Shown here: piece by piece, positions 21,861-51,360 of the stretch
How positions within the stretch are numbered: position 1 is the stretch's first letter
How the letters are laid out: each line of letters begins with the position of its first letter
NCBI RefSeq assembly: GCF_030463535.1
Contig: NC_132883.1
Location: 33,521,873-33,585,872, forward strand
Length of the DNA: 64,000 bases
Reading direction: 5' to 3'
From: Salminus brasiliensis
Taxonomy: Eukaryota > Chordata > Actinopteri > Characiformes > Bryconidae
Made by a program: the position numbers and the translations under genes
Notes under the pieces: model-generated
Told to the model about the DNA's origin: nothing
Databases searched by the model: none
What the model saw: only the letters and a program-made list of their open reading frames with translations

Positions 21861-24159
21861 CTTACCCCCCTACTGTATTGGGTGAGAATGCTAATGGCTA
21901 ACGATAACGCCGCTAAACGCCTCATATCAGTGATTTGTCGACAGGTCAGAATGAACTGCTGTCTTCGTGCTTCGAATGCAGACCTTCACCGCCACACTTC
22001 CTTACGGCACTGACTTGTGAGACAGCGTGGGCAGCGAGGCAGCAAACGTGCAAATGTGTTTCCACCTAGTGTCTGTTGGAGGAACTGCAGGTCCTGTGGC
22101 TGCGGCACAGATGCATCTGCCCACATTAGCGAATAGCGCTAGTTAGTTATTTAGGCGGAGTCTGAATAGTTGAATGGAGCTTCTATTTCTATCTATTTTC
22201 TTTGATTCGACCTCATTAGTGGTCACGTGGCTCAGCACCAAAACGGATGATTTGATTTTATAAAATAAATAAATACAGAGAAAAATAAACTTCTTTTGGA
22301 TTTTGTATCCATTCAGACCTACATGCTAGTCAGTGCTGTTATTATTGAAATTGGATTAGAACTACAGGCAAACAGGGTGAACATGTAGGAGTAGTTGTTT
22401 CATTCCTTTATTAAGTACTGAACCTCTTGGCAGGTATTAATGTAGGAAGAACCATTTCAGAACTGGAACACCACAGAACTCTGCAGCGTTGCAGCTCTTG
22501 GCAACCTCAAATGACTACATTGAGCAAGTGCAACTCGCCATTTATAAAATGATTCAGTTCAACTGAATTTGAAAATGTTTGTAAAATACTATGTAACCAA
22601 AAGGTGTATATAAACTATACAATGCTGAAGAAACAATCGTAGTGATAGGAACCAGATACCTGATGCATTAAGTATTTAAAAGGCCAGATGCCTGAGACCT
22701 TAAGCCTGTTCATATTTACACCCAATTTACAAGGTGTAAAATGTGCCATTGTTTCAAAAAAGTCTTTGGTTTTTTGCTAAAATACATAAAAAAAAGACAT
22801 TAAAAGAGTGCCCACTGATCTTGTCTACAAATTAACATTATATATGAAAAACTCAGACATATGTAGGTTCAGTGTTTATCTTTGATGCCAAATAAACTGG
22901 TTGGTGGCATACAATACACCTGTGTTGAAGATATCGCAATCCCTGGTTCCAATCACCACTACAGTAAACATGTGTCTCTATAATGCACCATTATGCATCG
23001 AACCAATAGGAATGCCTGTTCACATCTCAACTACTGAAAAGGGCATTTAATTTGGAAACAGTGAAGTTCCTTTTTGCAGCAACAAAGTATGTTGAAAAGT
23101 AACCAGTATTAAAAAATACGATTCATTCTGACTTCCTGCTAGTCATTCCTGCTAGTAGGTGTAGGACATTTCTATTCATACTCAAGTTCCATAAAACATC
23201 ACAGACACACAGGCACAGAATTAAAGCTCTAGGCTTCATGATGAACAAGTAACACAAATTGGGTCATTTTAATGGTGTTTATAGTAAAAATACTTTGATC
23301 CATACATACTGTACAAAGTCCAACGGATCTTTACATTTGGAGGGGATATGAGCAATCATCTAAAATCATAATGTGGGGGGGGGGGGGGGGGTGGGGGTGG
23401 GAAACAAAAAGCGCAACAAAGGCAATGAAGCCAATGAATGCTGGTATAGGACCATGGGTGCAGCAGGCACCCTGAAAAATAACCACTTTTAAGCAGTTAA
23501 GATTGACTTTGCTTAATGATGCCCATAACAGTAAAGTACACAGAAGTGGAGGCACAACTCATAAGGTGCCCTTTCATAACTAAATATAAGCGCTAACTGT
23601 TTCTAATCTGAGCAAACTTAAAGAAAAAACGAAATCCAATGCGGACATGGGTGGGCGGTCCTGAAACACACTAAAGCCCAATATTATTTTGATAGCCAAA
23701 CATTTGACAAAAATTCGATGTTTGGGGGGGGGGAGGCAAGCAGGCACGCCAAAAAAAAAAAAAAAAAAGAGCTGGCAGTTTAAGGTCTCTTTGAAACAGA
23801 CTAGAACGCACACATGCATGAACATAGTATCCAGTCAGGGTTCAACAGAACCACAAAAGTGACTGGACATCATAGACACCTCTATCCAACACCACCAGCT
23901 CTCGCTTTTTTCTCCTTTTTTTGTGGGCACACTCATCAAAAAAGATAATATGATAAATGTTTTAACTCACACACACACACCTTTTAAAACATCTGTCTGC
24001 ATTTATCTTCTCATAAAAAAGGGGTACATTCAAAAGGGGAAGCTTTAGAAAGAGCGTTTCCACGAAAACAATTTTTTTTTTTCTGAGATTTTCCACACTT
24101 GCTTCATCAAACCATCCCTGTATGAAACTATATCTCTCATTATCTTCCAATACTTTTGT
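21861..24159. other. Intergenic stretch with homopolymer runs
   Basis: 21900-22150 is a GC-richer patch of unknown nature. A run of 17 G lies at 23375-23391, followed by TGGGGGTGGG. Another G10 run at about 23725-23734 precedes an A18 run at about 23752-23769. No gene was recognised. Part could be a longer dcaf1 3' UTR. Confidence 0.4.
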
Positions 24160-24394
24160 TTTATTAGCATTTTCAAAAAGCCCTCCAATAGGGTATGCAG
24201 GGAGGTCCTCCTCATCCTTGGAGCCCTTGAGTTCAGAGCACCCGATGCCACCACACACTTTCCATCCCAAACAACTTTGCTAGCTTCGCAAAACATATAA
24301 TTAGACATTTTGTCTTCGTTCCTCACTCAGTGGTGTTCACCTCTGAGATACAAGTAAGATTGTGCTTCCTGTTTTCTCTGGTTTGCTCACTGGT
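24160..24394 (-). other. dcaf1: dcaf1 3' UTR with candidate poly(A) signal
   Basis: On the minus strand an AATAAA lies at 24165-24160, about 230 nt past the stop codon. It is the nearest canonical signal. A longer UTR is possible, because further signals may lie upstream of 22.5 kb. Confidence 0.4.
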
Positions 24395-42062
<17,668 letters not shown>

Positions 42063-42679
42063 AGCCCGGCCTAAATGGGAGGGAGACAGACCGTTATTAT
42101 AATGGAAGACTCAATGGCTGCAGCAGTAAAGCGCAATGAAACGAGCTACTGTGATGAGCATCACAACATGCATCAACTTTAAAACAGATAAAATCATTCT
42201 AGCAGGAAACCTCAACAGACTTACCCTAAAAATAAAACTAAAAAAAAAAAAAAAGATTATACACAGAGACATGCAAGTGGTACTTCCTGACCACTGTGGC
42301 TAGGTCTCAAGGGTGCTTTGTTCAGTGTGACAACCACAAGCTGTTCCAGACCCTCTCCAGGGACAACAGGTGAGCAGAAGGCTGAACCCTTCAACAACTC
42401 CAAACCCCGCCAAATCTCTCCTACCAACTTATGTTAAACAGACCTGAGGTTAAGAAGCAGGTAGTATTTAACACCTCACTCTCATACCTCATGGAACTCA
42501 TGCATTGACACAGACTGAGAATAAGGAGCAGAATGAAATTGTTCACAGCTCCTCCACCAAATGGCAGTACCTCACATAACCTTTACAAGCCAATGACGTT
42601 CTAACTGACGGACCGTTTCATTTACTTGCAGGCTAACCTTACCTCACACACTATAAACTAGGACCCCTTAGACTACCTC

Positions 42680-42910
42680 TATTAGTCAAGTCAAGTCAGA
42701 TTTATTTGTATAGCGATTTTTTACAGCTGTTGTCGTCGTCACAAAGCAGCTTTACATAATTAGTACTTAATAAAGGACAGAGACAGAGAAGAAAGAAGAA
42801 ATAACATGAAGGATCAAAGACCCCCCGTGAGCAAGCCAACGGCGACAGTGGCAGGGAAAAACTCCCTCAGAGCTGGAGGAAGAAACCTTGGGAGGAACCA
42901 AGACTCACAA
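42680..42910 (-). mobile_element. LINE 3'-tail repeat, copy 3 (antisense)
   Basis: TCAAGTCAAGTCAGATTTAT, TGTATAGCGATTTTTTACAG, GTCACAAAGCAGCTTTACAT and later AAAAACTCCCTCAGAG, CTTGGGAGGAACCAAGACTC form the antisense tail of a fish L2-like LINE. It lies in the first, non-coding intron of dcaf1. Confidence 0.7.
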
Positions 42911-43534
42911 GACTCACGTATATGTGACGCTTGATTACGAGGCCGGTCAAAAAATCCAGACATGTAATTGCTGTGACTTTTTGGTGGGAAAAGTCGGTGT
43001 AGAATGCGATTTTACTGACGGGCAGGCAGATAATCATACACTGACATGCAGCATGCATTTGTCGGTTTGAGTGTTTAGCTTAGCTAGTTCAGGCTACCAG
43101 TTAGCTAACGCTGTTTGACAACCTCAGATAACGCTTTTTTATTTACCTGAAGACAAATCCCTTTCAAACAGCAACCAAACATTTAACGTAACATCTCATA
43201 GCTACATAGTTTTCGTGGTCTCTCTGTAGGAACAGGTGCTTAAAGCTTTCTAGCTAAGTCAGAGTTAGCCACAGTCTCAACAATTTAAGGGACTAAGCTA
43301 GCTGACTGGCTCGCTAACAGACGCCTCCAACACCTAGCTAGCTAGCTAACTTCTTCAGAGAGTGTTAAAGCTTCCTATTTCAGTACGACGGTCACTTTAG
43401 CCAATTGCCTAAATCACAGGTCGCTAGCGGTAGCTACTTAAAGCTAACAACACAACTCAACTCTTCCACATCTGTCACTACAGCTAAGCAGCCACATGCT
43501 AACTAGCATGCACCGTACGCTAGCAAGTCCTTAC

Positions 43535-43850
43535 CTCAGTATTGCACCCAGTCCCCGCTCCCTCGTTTCCGTCCACTCCCGCTGTAACTAAGTGGCTGGA
43601 GTGAGACGAGCAGAGCAGTTCGGGACTGAAGCTCTGGTCGGCTCTCTCAGTTTCAAAACGCGTATCTGTGAAATAATTTACTTCCAGACTGTCGTGAGCA
43701 TGAAGCTGATCATGGCGACCACGTTCCCGGCGTCACGTTTGCGCGACCGGGGTCGGGTTTTAATGATGCAGGCGTTGTTTTCGTTTGCGCTGTGAATGCG
43801 GGCCGCTGATTGGTCGGCTCCTGCGGCGTTTCAGAAAACAGCGATGTGAA
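43535..43850 (-). promoter_or_regulatory. dcaf1: dcaf1 non-coding first exon and CpG-rich promoter
   Basis: On the minus strand a donor GTAAGG follows an exon end at 43535, after CGGGGACTGGGTGCAATACTGAG. The surrounding 43.55-43.85 kb is the most CpG-dense sequence of the region (GTTTGCGCGACCGGGGTCGG, GCGGGCCGCTGATTGG on the plus strand). The plus-strand GATTGG is a CCAAT-type box in reverse. The start site itself is not resolved. Confidence 0.6.
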
Positions 43851-43987
43851 GTTTGATTCTGGTTAAATCTCAAATGACTCCTTGTTCCCTATATAGTGCA
43901 CTAAATACGTCATGGTGGGCAAATATTTATTTGTCATTGCACAACGTGTCAGAACATGCGTAGACTGAAATACTTATTATATACTTA

Positions 43988-44039
<52 letters not shown>
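43988..44039. repeat. (TA)n microsatellite upstream of dcaf1
   Basis: About 25 TA units in an AT-rich stretch some 200 nt beyond the CpG-rich promoter. Confidence 0.95.
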
Positions 44040-44045
<6 letters not shown>

Positions 44046-44989
44046 GAAGAAGGAGATACATAGCTAGCTATATACGAACAAAATACCATATTGTCACTAT
44101 CATACAACCTGTATCTCTATTTTTGTTGGGTTCACTTTTTGACAATGTGAATCCAGTGGTTCCGTCAAAATTCCATAGTGAAATATATAATTTAAACTAT
44201 ACGATGACGTGGAATCAAATATGTTTACATTGACGTACATTGAACGTTTCCAATGGTTTTATTTTTCTAGCTACTTTTTGAGATATTAGGTTTTTATGTG
44301 ACAGCGACGATATACAAAATAAATTAGAGCAGCTAAAATAAAAGTCTTTCTATTACACATATGATGCAGTAATTGCATGCTAAAGCCGTTAGGAGATTGC
44401 ACTACATACTACATAGGAAGTAGGGAGTCATTTTAGATGTAGCCTGTTTACTGAACCGATTCATCCGTACTGCACGTGTGAATGATTCGAGCGTCCGATT
44501 CAAAGACTCATTAGTTGACAAGTCAAGTCCACTTGATGTTCGTCTCATCTCCTCAATGCCCAATGAGATTAGGATCAGTTAGACTGATGCCCGCTCACTA
44601 ATTGAGTGAGATCACAAATATTACTAGAACTCCATTTCTTTGCAAGGTTTCTCTGATAAAAATCTGGAAAGTAAATCACTAGTTTTTAAATTTTTATTAT
44701 TTCATTTCATTCTATTTATTAATGATTGTATATATTGTTTATCTTAGGATTTATTCATCATTTCGTGCTCAAAATGAATACAGTATTCTTTTATTTTCAC
44801 CCTTGCATTCAAAATGCTTCGAAACGTCCCTAATATCTATCAATCTGTAACACGGGCGTAAAGTTCGATTCCGTGTGAATCGGTTCGCCTGATTTAACAA
44901 AAAGATCCGGCTCCGCAGAACAACTGGTTCACGTGTCGGATAGCGCTGTCACCACATGCAGGAATTAACTAAATGACATGATAAAAGCT

Positions 44990-45096
44990 CACCTGGCCGT
45001 CTTGCAGGCAGAAGTCGTAGGCGTACTATCATTTTCTGAAGTTGCTCGTAATTGGTAGAAGTGTTGAAGTTTGTCTTTAGAGCTGCAGTCCGGACG
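44990..45096 (+). other. Possible unannotated plus-strand exon with strong donor
   Basis: A CpG-bearing patch ends with GTCCGGACGAG and the donor GTGAGC at 45097. It could be the first exon of a divergent non-coding transcript paired with the dcaf1 promoter. A well-placed ATG (GCCATGGG, about 45183) follows, but its frame is only 22 codons. No protein family is recognised. Confidence 0.2.
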
Positions 45097-45099
45097 AGG

Positions 45100-47150
45100 T
45101 GAGCCCGGCAGCGCAAAACACAACATTGTTAATGTCTGACAGCTGACGCTAGAGATAAACTTAATCACTCAGCTAAAGCTGCCATGGGAAAGGGTGTGGA
45201 AAGCATTTTGGAGGTATTATGTGTAAAGGCTGTTCTAGCTGGTGCTAATTAACTTGTTAACGTTATAAACAGACACCCAGGCAAGACAGCAGAAAAGGGG
45301 TAATCTAGTTTTGTTAAAATGTCATGCAATCCACTTTCTGCTTTACTTTAGAACTGTCAGATTGGAGATTCAGTTGGTCTGTTTCATGATGATGGCATGC
45401 TCTTGTTTGCTTATTTATATGGGTTGAACGAGTGTACTTAAGGTCTACGCTTTCAGACTGTATTGTCAGACCATAGGCCCGGATATTGTGTTATATTTTA
45501 AAAGCAAACAGACTTAATAGAGTTAACCGTGCCATTTGAAGATGAGTTTAATGGAGCTTCCGAAAGGAAAAGGTGCAGATATGCTGGCTGAGGCAAGAGA
45601 GCATGGGTGGCAGACACAAGAAGATGTGTTAGGGGTGTTGTAGCCAAGTCTGTGAAGGGACGTCTGCTGAGGGCAGCCATGAAGGAATTGCCAGAAGTAG
45701 CTGAGAGATCTAGTCAGTGGTTGTAAATACGAAGGGCTGAGCTGAGGTAGGGAAGGGCAGTGTGTGTTTGAAGGTATAGTATGGTGGGAGATATAGGCTG
45801 CAGTGTGCAGTATATTGTTGGTGTAGCGTTATCAAAGTTGTAAGTAATCTGGAAAAATCCTGTGAAGTGAGCTTGGAGGGGAGTGGGTGTGGGATGCCAG
45901 GCTTCACTGTTGAGACTTCCGAAGGTGCCGTGGGCGTAAGTCAGTGAAACACTGACAGGGGGAGGTGTCTACCTGATGAAGCATGTGAAGAGCTTGCAAT
46001 GTAGTGGGTGTAGATTGGTGCATGAGTGAATGGAAGATTATGTGTAACCTTGACTGGTAGGATCTGGTCAGTTCCAGTGGGAGTATTGTCAAACGGATCA
46101 CAAACAGCAATCTTGTTAAGGATCTTGTTATTTTTGTGTAATCACTTCAAGAGCTAAATATTCAACAATAGGAAATGTTGCTGATCGGATCATAAACGGC
46201 CACAGCAACAAAGAAAGGGAGGTGCCTTCCTGATAGAGGTTCATTAGGTTTTTGTGTATTATTTTATTTAAATCAGCTAAATGTTTAATGACAGATCAGA
46301 TCTTAAAGATGAAAGCTGAAATATGAGATTTTTATGTGACAGCGACAACATACAAAATATATTATGAGAAAAAGAAAAATAAGAATATGTGCAGCTTTAA
46401 TACCCTAGTTGTTAGGTGCAGGATTTTGTCATCTTTTTTTACAGCCTAAAGTTGCAGTAAATTGTTCTAACACTTGAATGCAAAAAGTAACAGTGGCAGT
46501 AAATCTGTTTTCCACACTGTTACGATTAAACTTTGGCAACTAAACCGTATCTTGGTAGTGCGTGAAACGTGATGATGTCACCAACTAATCAACAATTAAA
46601 GGACTTGACTTTAACCACTAATGTGGTTGTCAATTTTAGACGACTAATGCCAACCTTACACCAGAAGACTTTAAAAAGACTGAAAATACTTTTTAAAGAC
46701 GAAAGTCTGACACTCTGACATAAAAAAACAATCATCAGTCATTAAAGATGATTTTGCAAAGACTGAAAACCTTGCATGGTCACTACTGGCAAGACTTTAG
46801 CTAGATTCCTTTTGAGATCATGCTCCTGGTGGAAAAGAATAGAAACTGTTGAACAATGGAGAAACAGAAGCAGCTTTTGGCTACAGCTTCCCTTGTGTGT
46901 GCAGTACAAACACACACAAACAAACGGTTTGGTGCTGAATTGGTTATTAACAATGTCCACGTCATTTGCATGCGTCAAGGCTAAAAAATAATATTAAACA
47001 TGTCCACTTTATACCAAACAATCAAGATGATGGGAGCATCCTTTACTTCAAGTCTGCAAGTTTTGTTGATTTTATGTATAAAGGAATATGAACATCACAT
47101 TTATAGTTTTTTTTTTATTTTTTTACAGCAATTATGCTTTAGAACGTGCA
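45100..47150. other. dcaf1-rad54l2 spacer, nothing recognised
   Basis: No exon-like frames with splice borders. 45500-46110 is notably G- and T-rich on the plus strand without a repeat unit; the long minus-strand frames there have no recognisable motif. Confidence 0.4.
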
Positions 47151-47159
47151 GAAATGTGT

Positions 47160-47700
47160 TCTCCGTGAACCAAATCATATTTATTTGTATTGCGCTTTTT
47201 AAAACAGGTGTTATCACAAAGCAGCTTTACCGAATCAGTAATCAGTAAAAAGACAAGAAATCAACAACATAAGAAGACATTAAAAAAAAACCCAGTGAGC
47301 AAGCCAAAGGAGACGGTGCCAAGGAGAAACTCCCTCAGGGAGGAACCAAGACTCACAAGGGGGGCCCATCCTTCTCTGGTCAGAACTATTTATAAATGAT
47401 TGATTTACAGAATTATTGAGTCACAGAACTATCAAGACTGAGTTGTACTGCTCAGGTGTGCAAGATAATCTTAATATGTCTTTTTGAACTAGTTGAAGTT
47501 TACTGAGGTTCCTGCTGGAACAACCCGACAATAGTGCTTTGCAGTAATCTAGCCTTGAGGTGTTAAAGCGTGTACTAGTTTTTCTGCATCCTGTAGATAT
47601 ATCCTGTAGAGATGAGGAACTTCTTAGCTTGGCAATATTCCAAAGATGTGGAAAGACTGTCCTAGTAATATTACAGTGGGTGTTCACTACAAAATTAAAA
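47160..47700 (-). mobile_element. L2-like LINE remnant, tail plus RT C-terminus (copy 4)
   Basis: 47160-47400 is the antisense LINE tail (TATTTGTATTGCGCTTTTTA, CACAAAGCAGCTTTACCG, GGAGGAACCAAGACTCACAA). Just beyond it, minus-strand translation gives SRLDYCKALLSGCSSRNLSK and LQLVQKDILRL, the RT C-terminal landmarks. Tail and RT are in the right order for one minus-strand element. The frame continues only partly and is inactive. Confidence 0.75.
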
Positions 47701-48654
47701 AACACATTTAATTTAACCAAGAAATACCAAGTGATATATTTAAGGTCAAAAATATCTGCCCTTACAAAGAAGACCTGTACTGATACCATAATAAACACTC
47801 TGCTGTATGATACTTCTATAGCATATTTCCTGTCATGTTTGAACTGCAATAGTCATATAGGAATTATTGTAGTGTTTCTGTAGTTGTTTTTCCCAGCCTA
47901 TAGGTTCAAACCAATAGAAATTAAAACACGGTGGCTGTACCAATTCCCAATTCAGCTGGGGGACTAGAATTTTCCTAAACAGTAAAAAAGTTTTTTGCAT
48001 TTGGTCACCATTTGGTTTTATGTTCCCACAATTCATAAATTTGAAATGTAAGTTGTAGTGCTACCTTGCCAAGGTTAGACTTGATGTTCTTCAAAGATGT
48101 TCTTGATGTTCTGAGAAGTGATCTCAGTGGAGTTAGTTAACACAGCAGTATCAAAACACACAGACATGTTCATGAAAACTTGTAAAAGTAGTATTAGTCT
48201 GTCAGCCAGTGGCCCAGTTGAATTCCATCGGTCAGAGAAAAGTGTCAATTGTCTTTAGCCAGCTGCTGTTCCAATAACACACTACAGTTGAAATGTGCTA
48301 ATGATATTTAATTCCTCCTTAAAATGTTTAGATGTTCCCTTCCAGGTTTGATTTTAATGACTCTTCTATTAAGGTCATATTTGTGCAGGTGTCGCTGCAC
48401 AGCAGAACAGTGCACTCCCAGTCTGATGAAGCTTCCTGAAGGTCGTGTCCAGTCAAAAGGGGGGATTGAGTTACTTTCTAACAAAACCTTTGCATGCCAC
48501 TTTATGATGACAATATGCAGCAGTAAAAATAATGTGTATTAATCCATGCTCCACACTTTACACACTTCCCTGTTAAAGTCAGAGGTAGTAATGTAGTAAT
48601 GCCAAGCACTGATTTGGACAAGTAAACAAACAATGTATTTTACCATGATTCGTT

Positions 48655-49036
48655 TTTATTTACAAACTTAAAAAAAGGAAAGAAAAGAAAATCAGAGAAC
48701 AAACTGGTCAGTTTGATTTGAGTGCTTTCAGACTGAGCTGTACATCTGACCAATACGTCTAGATTTTTCCTTAATGAACAGAACAAAGATCTGCTCTTAC
48801 ATCCAACTCTTTCTCTAATAACATCAATAAATACCTCCATTCAAGTAAAGAGTATTAAGCAAAGGACATGTAACTCTGGGGCAACGTTCTTGTCTCAGCC
48901 ATGGCGTTCTTGAAACATGGTAGAGCTGTCTGCCAATGTCACTGCCTCGCTCTGGAAATTCAATAAACCACACTGACCACAACTGACCCTTGTTCATTGG
49001 TCCATAAGCTTTCACATGCTTCAGCCAGGTGGAAGT

Positions 49037-49121
<85 letters not shown>

Positions 49122-51360
49122 CCCTTCAATCATTTACAGCTGAGGCATTTTACTGTTAGAATGCAAGCCCCTCATAAAAACAATGTACAAAAATAAAAAA
49201 TACAAACAAATAAATATGCACTGTTATAAATAAATTAATTTGGTAAACTGTCAAATGGTAAAGAAAAAGAAAAAAAAGGTAAATTAGAAACCGCAAAAAA
49301 TGGATACCAAAAAATAATAATAAAAAGAAGATAGACCGAAATCTTAATGACGATAAGTCAAGCGATAAGGTACGATTCAGATGTTTCCTGAACTGTTGTT
49401 CAATCAGATTCAAGAACATAGGAGGTGAATGTTTGCTCCAGAAACATGGGGAGGCAGGGCAGTGTGGGAAAAGTGTGGGCCCGACCGGTACGGCGACTGT
49501 AAACAAAGCAGAGCAATGCCACATATGGATACAGAAACGAGGTGAAATGGTATCAGCAGTATACAGTATACTGTACCTTTTATGCAGTAGCAGTGTTTAT
49601 ATTTGGCGTCAAAAATGAGCTGATTTCAGTATAAATTCAGCTGGAGTGGAATTCTCACGATTTACAACAAGACAAATAAGGGTCGTTTAAATTTCCTTGG
49701 TTAATGGATACTGGAATGACAGTTTTGGTTCAATGAAAACGATGCTCTTAAAAGTGAAGATGCTAAAATGTTCCCCCCACCCCCACCCATTTTGTCATTA
49801 CAATTTTTGTACATGACTCGCAATTGTGTAGCTTTGCACTCTGTGAGCGTGGCCAATTATGCTCTCTTAGATGGTGGAATCAGTGGGGATCGAACTCAGT
49901 GCTTAGACTGTTGCTCCACTTGGAAGTCCCAAAGAAGAACCTTTTGAAACCCCACATGTTCCACACCAGCTGTTTTTTATCCTTAGAACTAAGAACTACT
50001 GAGGAATCTTTATCTTTAAGAGCATAATCTATTTGGGGAACTTGACAGTTTTGGCACACTTTTGATGTTATTCTCATTTGACGATTCGATTTTGGTTTGA
50101 TTAGTAATTTATGCACATTAACGAAGAAGTGATGTGACGTTTCAGCCACTTTGTCAGAGGTGCGACGGGTTAAGGGTGTAAAAATGTATTACAGGACACA
50201 GTGACCCACATAGGGAGACTAGGCAAAGTCTGCACGTCTTAGCTCAGCTCGAGTAAGACTCGAGGTGAGAGGTAGGCTTTAGGAGCAGTGCTCCTGAACC
50301 ATGCACCCTCACCAATACATTCAGTGAGACAGCAGCACAAGGCATCAGTGTTTTAGCGTATGTTCTTTGTATCAGTAATTGCTACGTCGCCAGTCTATTT
50401 CGAAGTGATGTAGAAAATACTTTCAGACGTTTCTGATCGGGACTAGTTCCCTTTATCCTGTATCGTAGTAGGCTGAAACAGGGTTCACCTGCATGTGACC
50501 AGTGTTGAAAAACATTTAAACGTTCACAGAAACAGTTAAAACCCCATACAACATTACAGAGATTTAAAAAGGAGTGGCAAGCGTATTCACACACAGAAAT
50601 GAATGTAGTCTTCAGTCTAATATCTGTTTCTAAGGCCTGTGCTTGCAACACTGTGGTAAAGGCGGGAAGTAAAGATACATTCTTATTTTTTTAAGGTCTT
50701 CTGTTAACATTTTTTTTTCTTTTTATTGTCCGTCAGTTGTGGGTTTACAGTCTTTGCGCCATGTTCCCATTTTTTAACCAGGCTCAGTTTTCCTATTTTC
50801 TTGGTTAACAAAATGAACTGTGGATTTTTCAGAACCTTGCTTTTTTTGTCATGACCATGACCAGTTATGACTATTCAATACAGTATAACACTGATAAATA
50901 TCTATCACACAATCAGTGATCTGTTTAAACTCACTACCTTTACTAACCAGGATAATAAATTCTACTATTAGTTGTTAAATAAAAACTGCAAACTGTTTTA
51001 AGAGAAACCACCCAGCTCTCCCTATTGGATCGGATGAAGCACTGCAGGGTCCATTCTTAGCTAACCTTGACAAATTGCCTTAAGGAAGCCCTTAGTCCTA
51101 CCCCCCAATATATCCCCCCAAATCCCTGACAAACCCACATTGTACGCTTTTCGCACTTCTCTTTTTAAAGAAAATATTCAGCATAAGGATTTTTCATTTT
51201 GTCCAGTTTCTCAGTCAGAATCCTTTCCAAACTTAACATGTAACCAGTTACAACCAGTAATATCATGGCTGGCTCAGCTTGTCCAATCACAGTCTTAGTT
51301 CCAATCTTGGCTCTTAAGGTCAAACTTGGCTCTTTTCTCCACATCCAAACCGTTCTTCTC
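48655..51360 (-). other. rad54l2: rad54l2 3' UTR with candidate poly(A) signals
   Basis: Minus-strand AATAAA hexamers lie at 50727-50722 and at 48660-48655, giving UTRs of about 0.64 or 2.7 kb. The stretch has no coding frame. A tRNA-like antisense piece (GGGGATCGAACTCAGTGC near 49886) suggests a degenerate SINE inside it. Length is an inference. Confidence 0.4.
49039..49120. repeat. (CA)41 microsatellite
   Basis: The longest perfect dinucleotide run in the window, about 82 nt, within the probable rad54l2 3' UTR. Confidence 0.97.

Noticed and set aside
23331-24326. Minus-strand frames of 74-102 codons after dcaf1
   Set aside because: They include homopolymer-coded runs and no splice or family evidence; they lie in the probable 3' UTR or spacer.
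45498-46110. Series of 60-68 codon minus-strand frames
   Set aside because: No start context, no splice borders, no recognisable motif; consistent with chance in a stop-poor G/T-rich stretch.
47421-47849. A 142-codon minus-strand frame as a host gene
   Set aside because: Part of it is the C-terminal end of an L2-like reverse transcriptase (DYCKALLSG block); the rest is unrelated AT-rich sequence.
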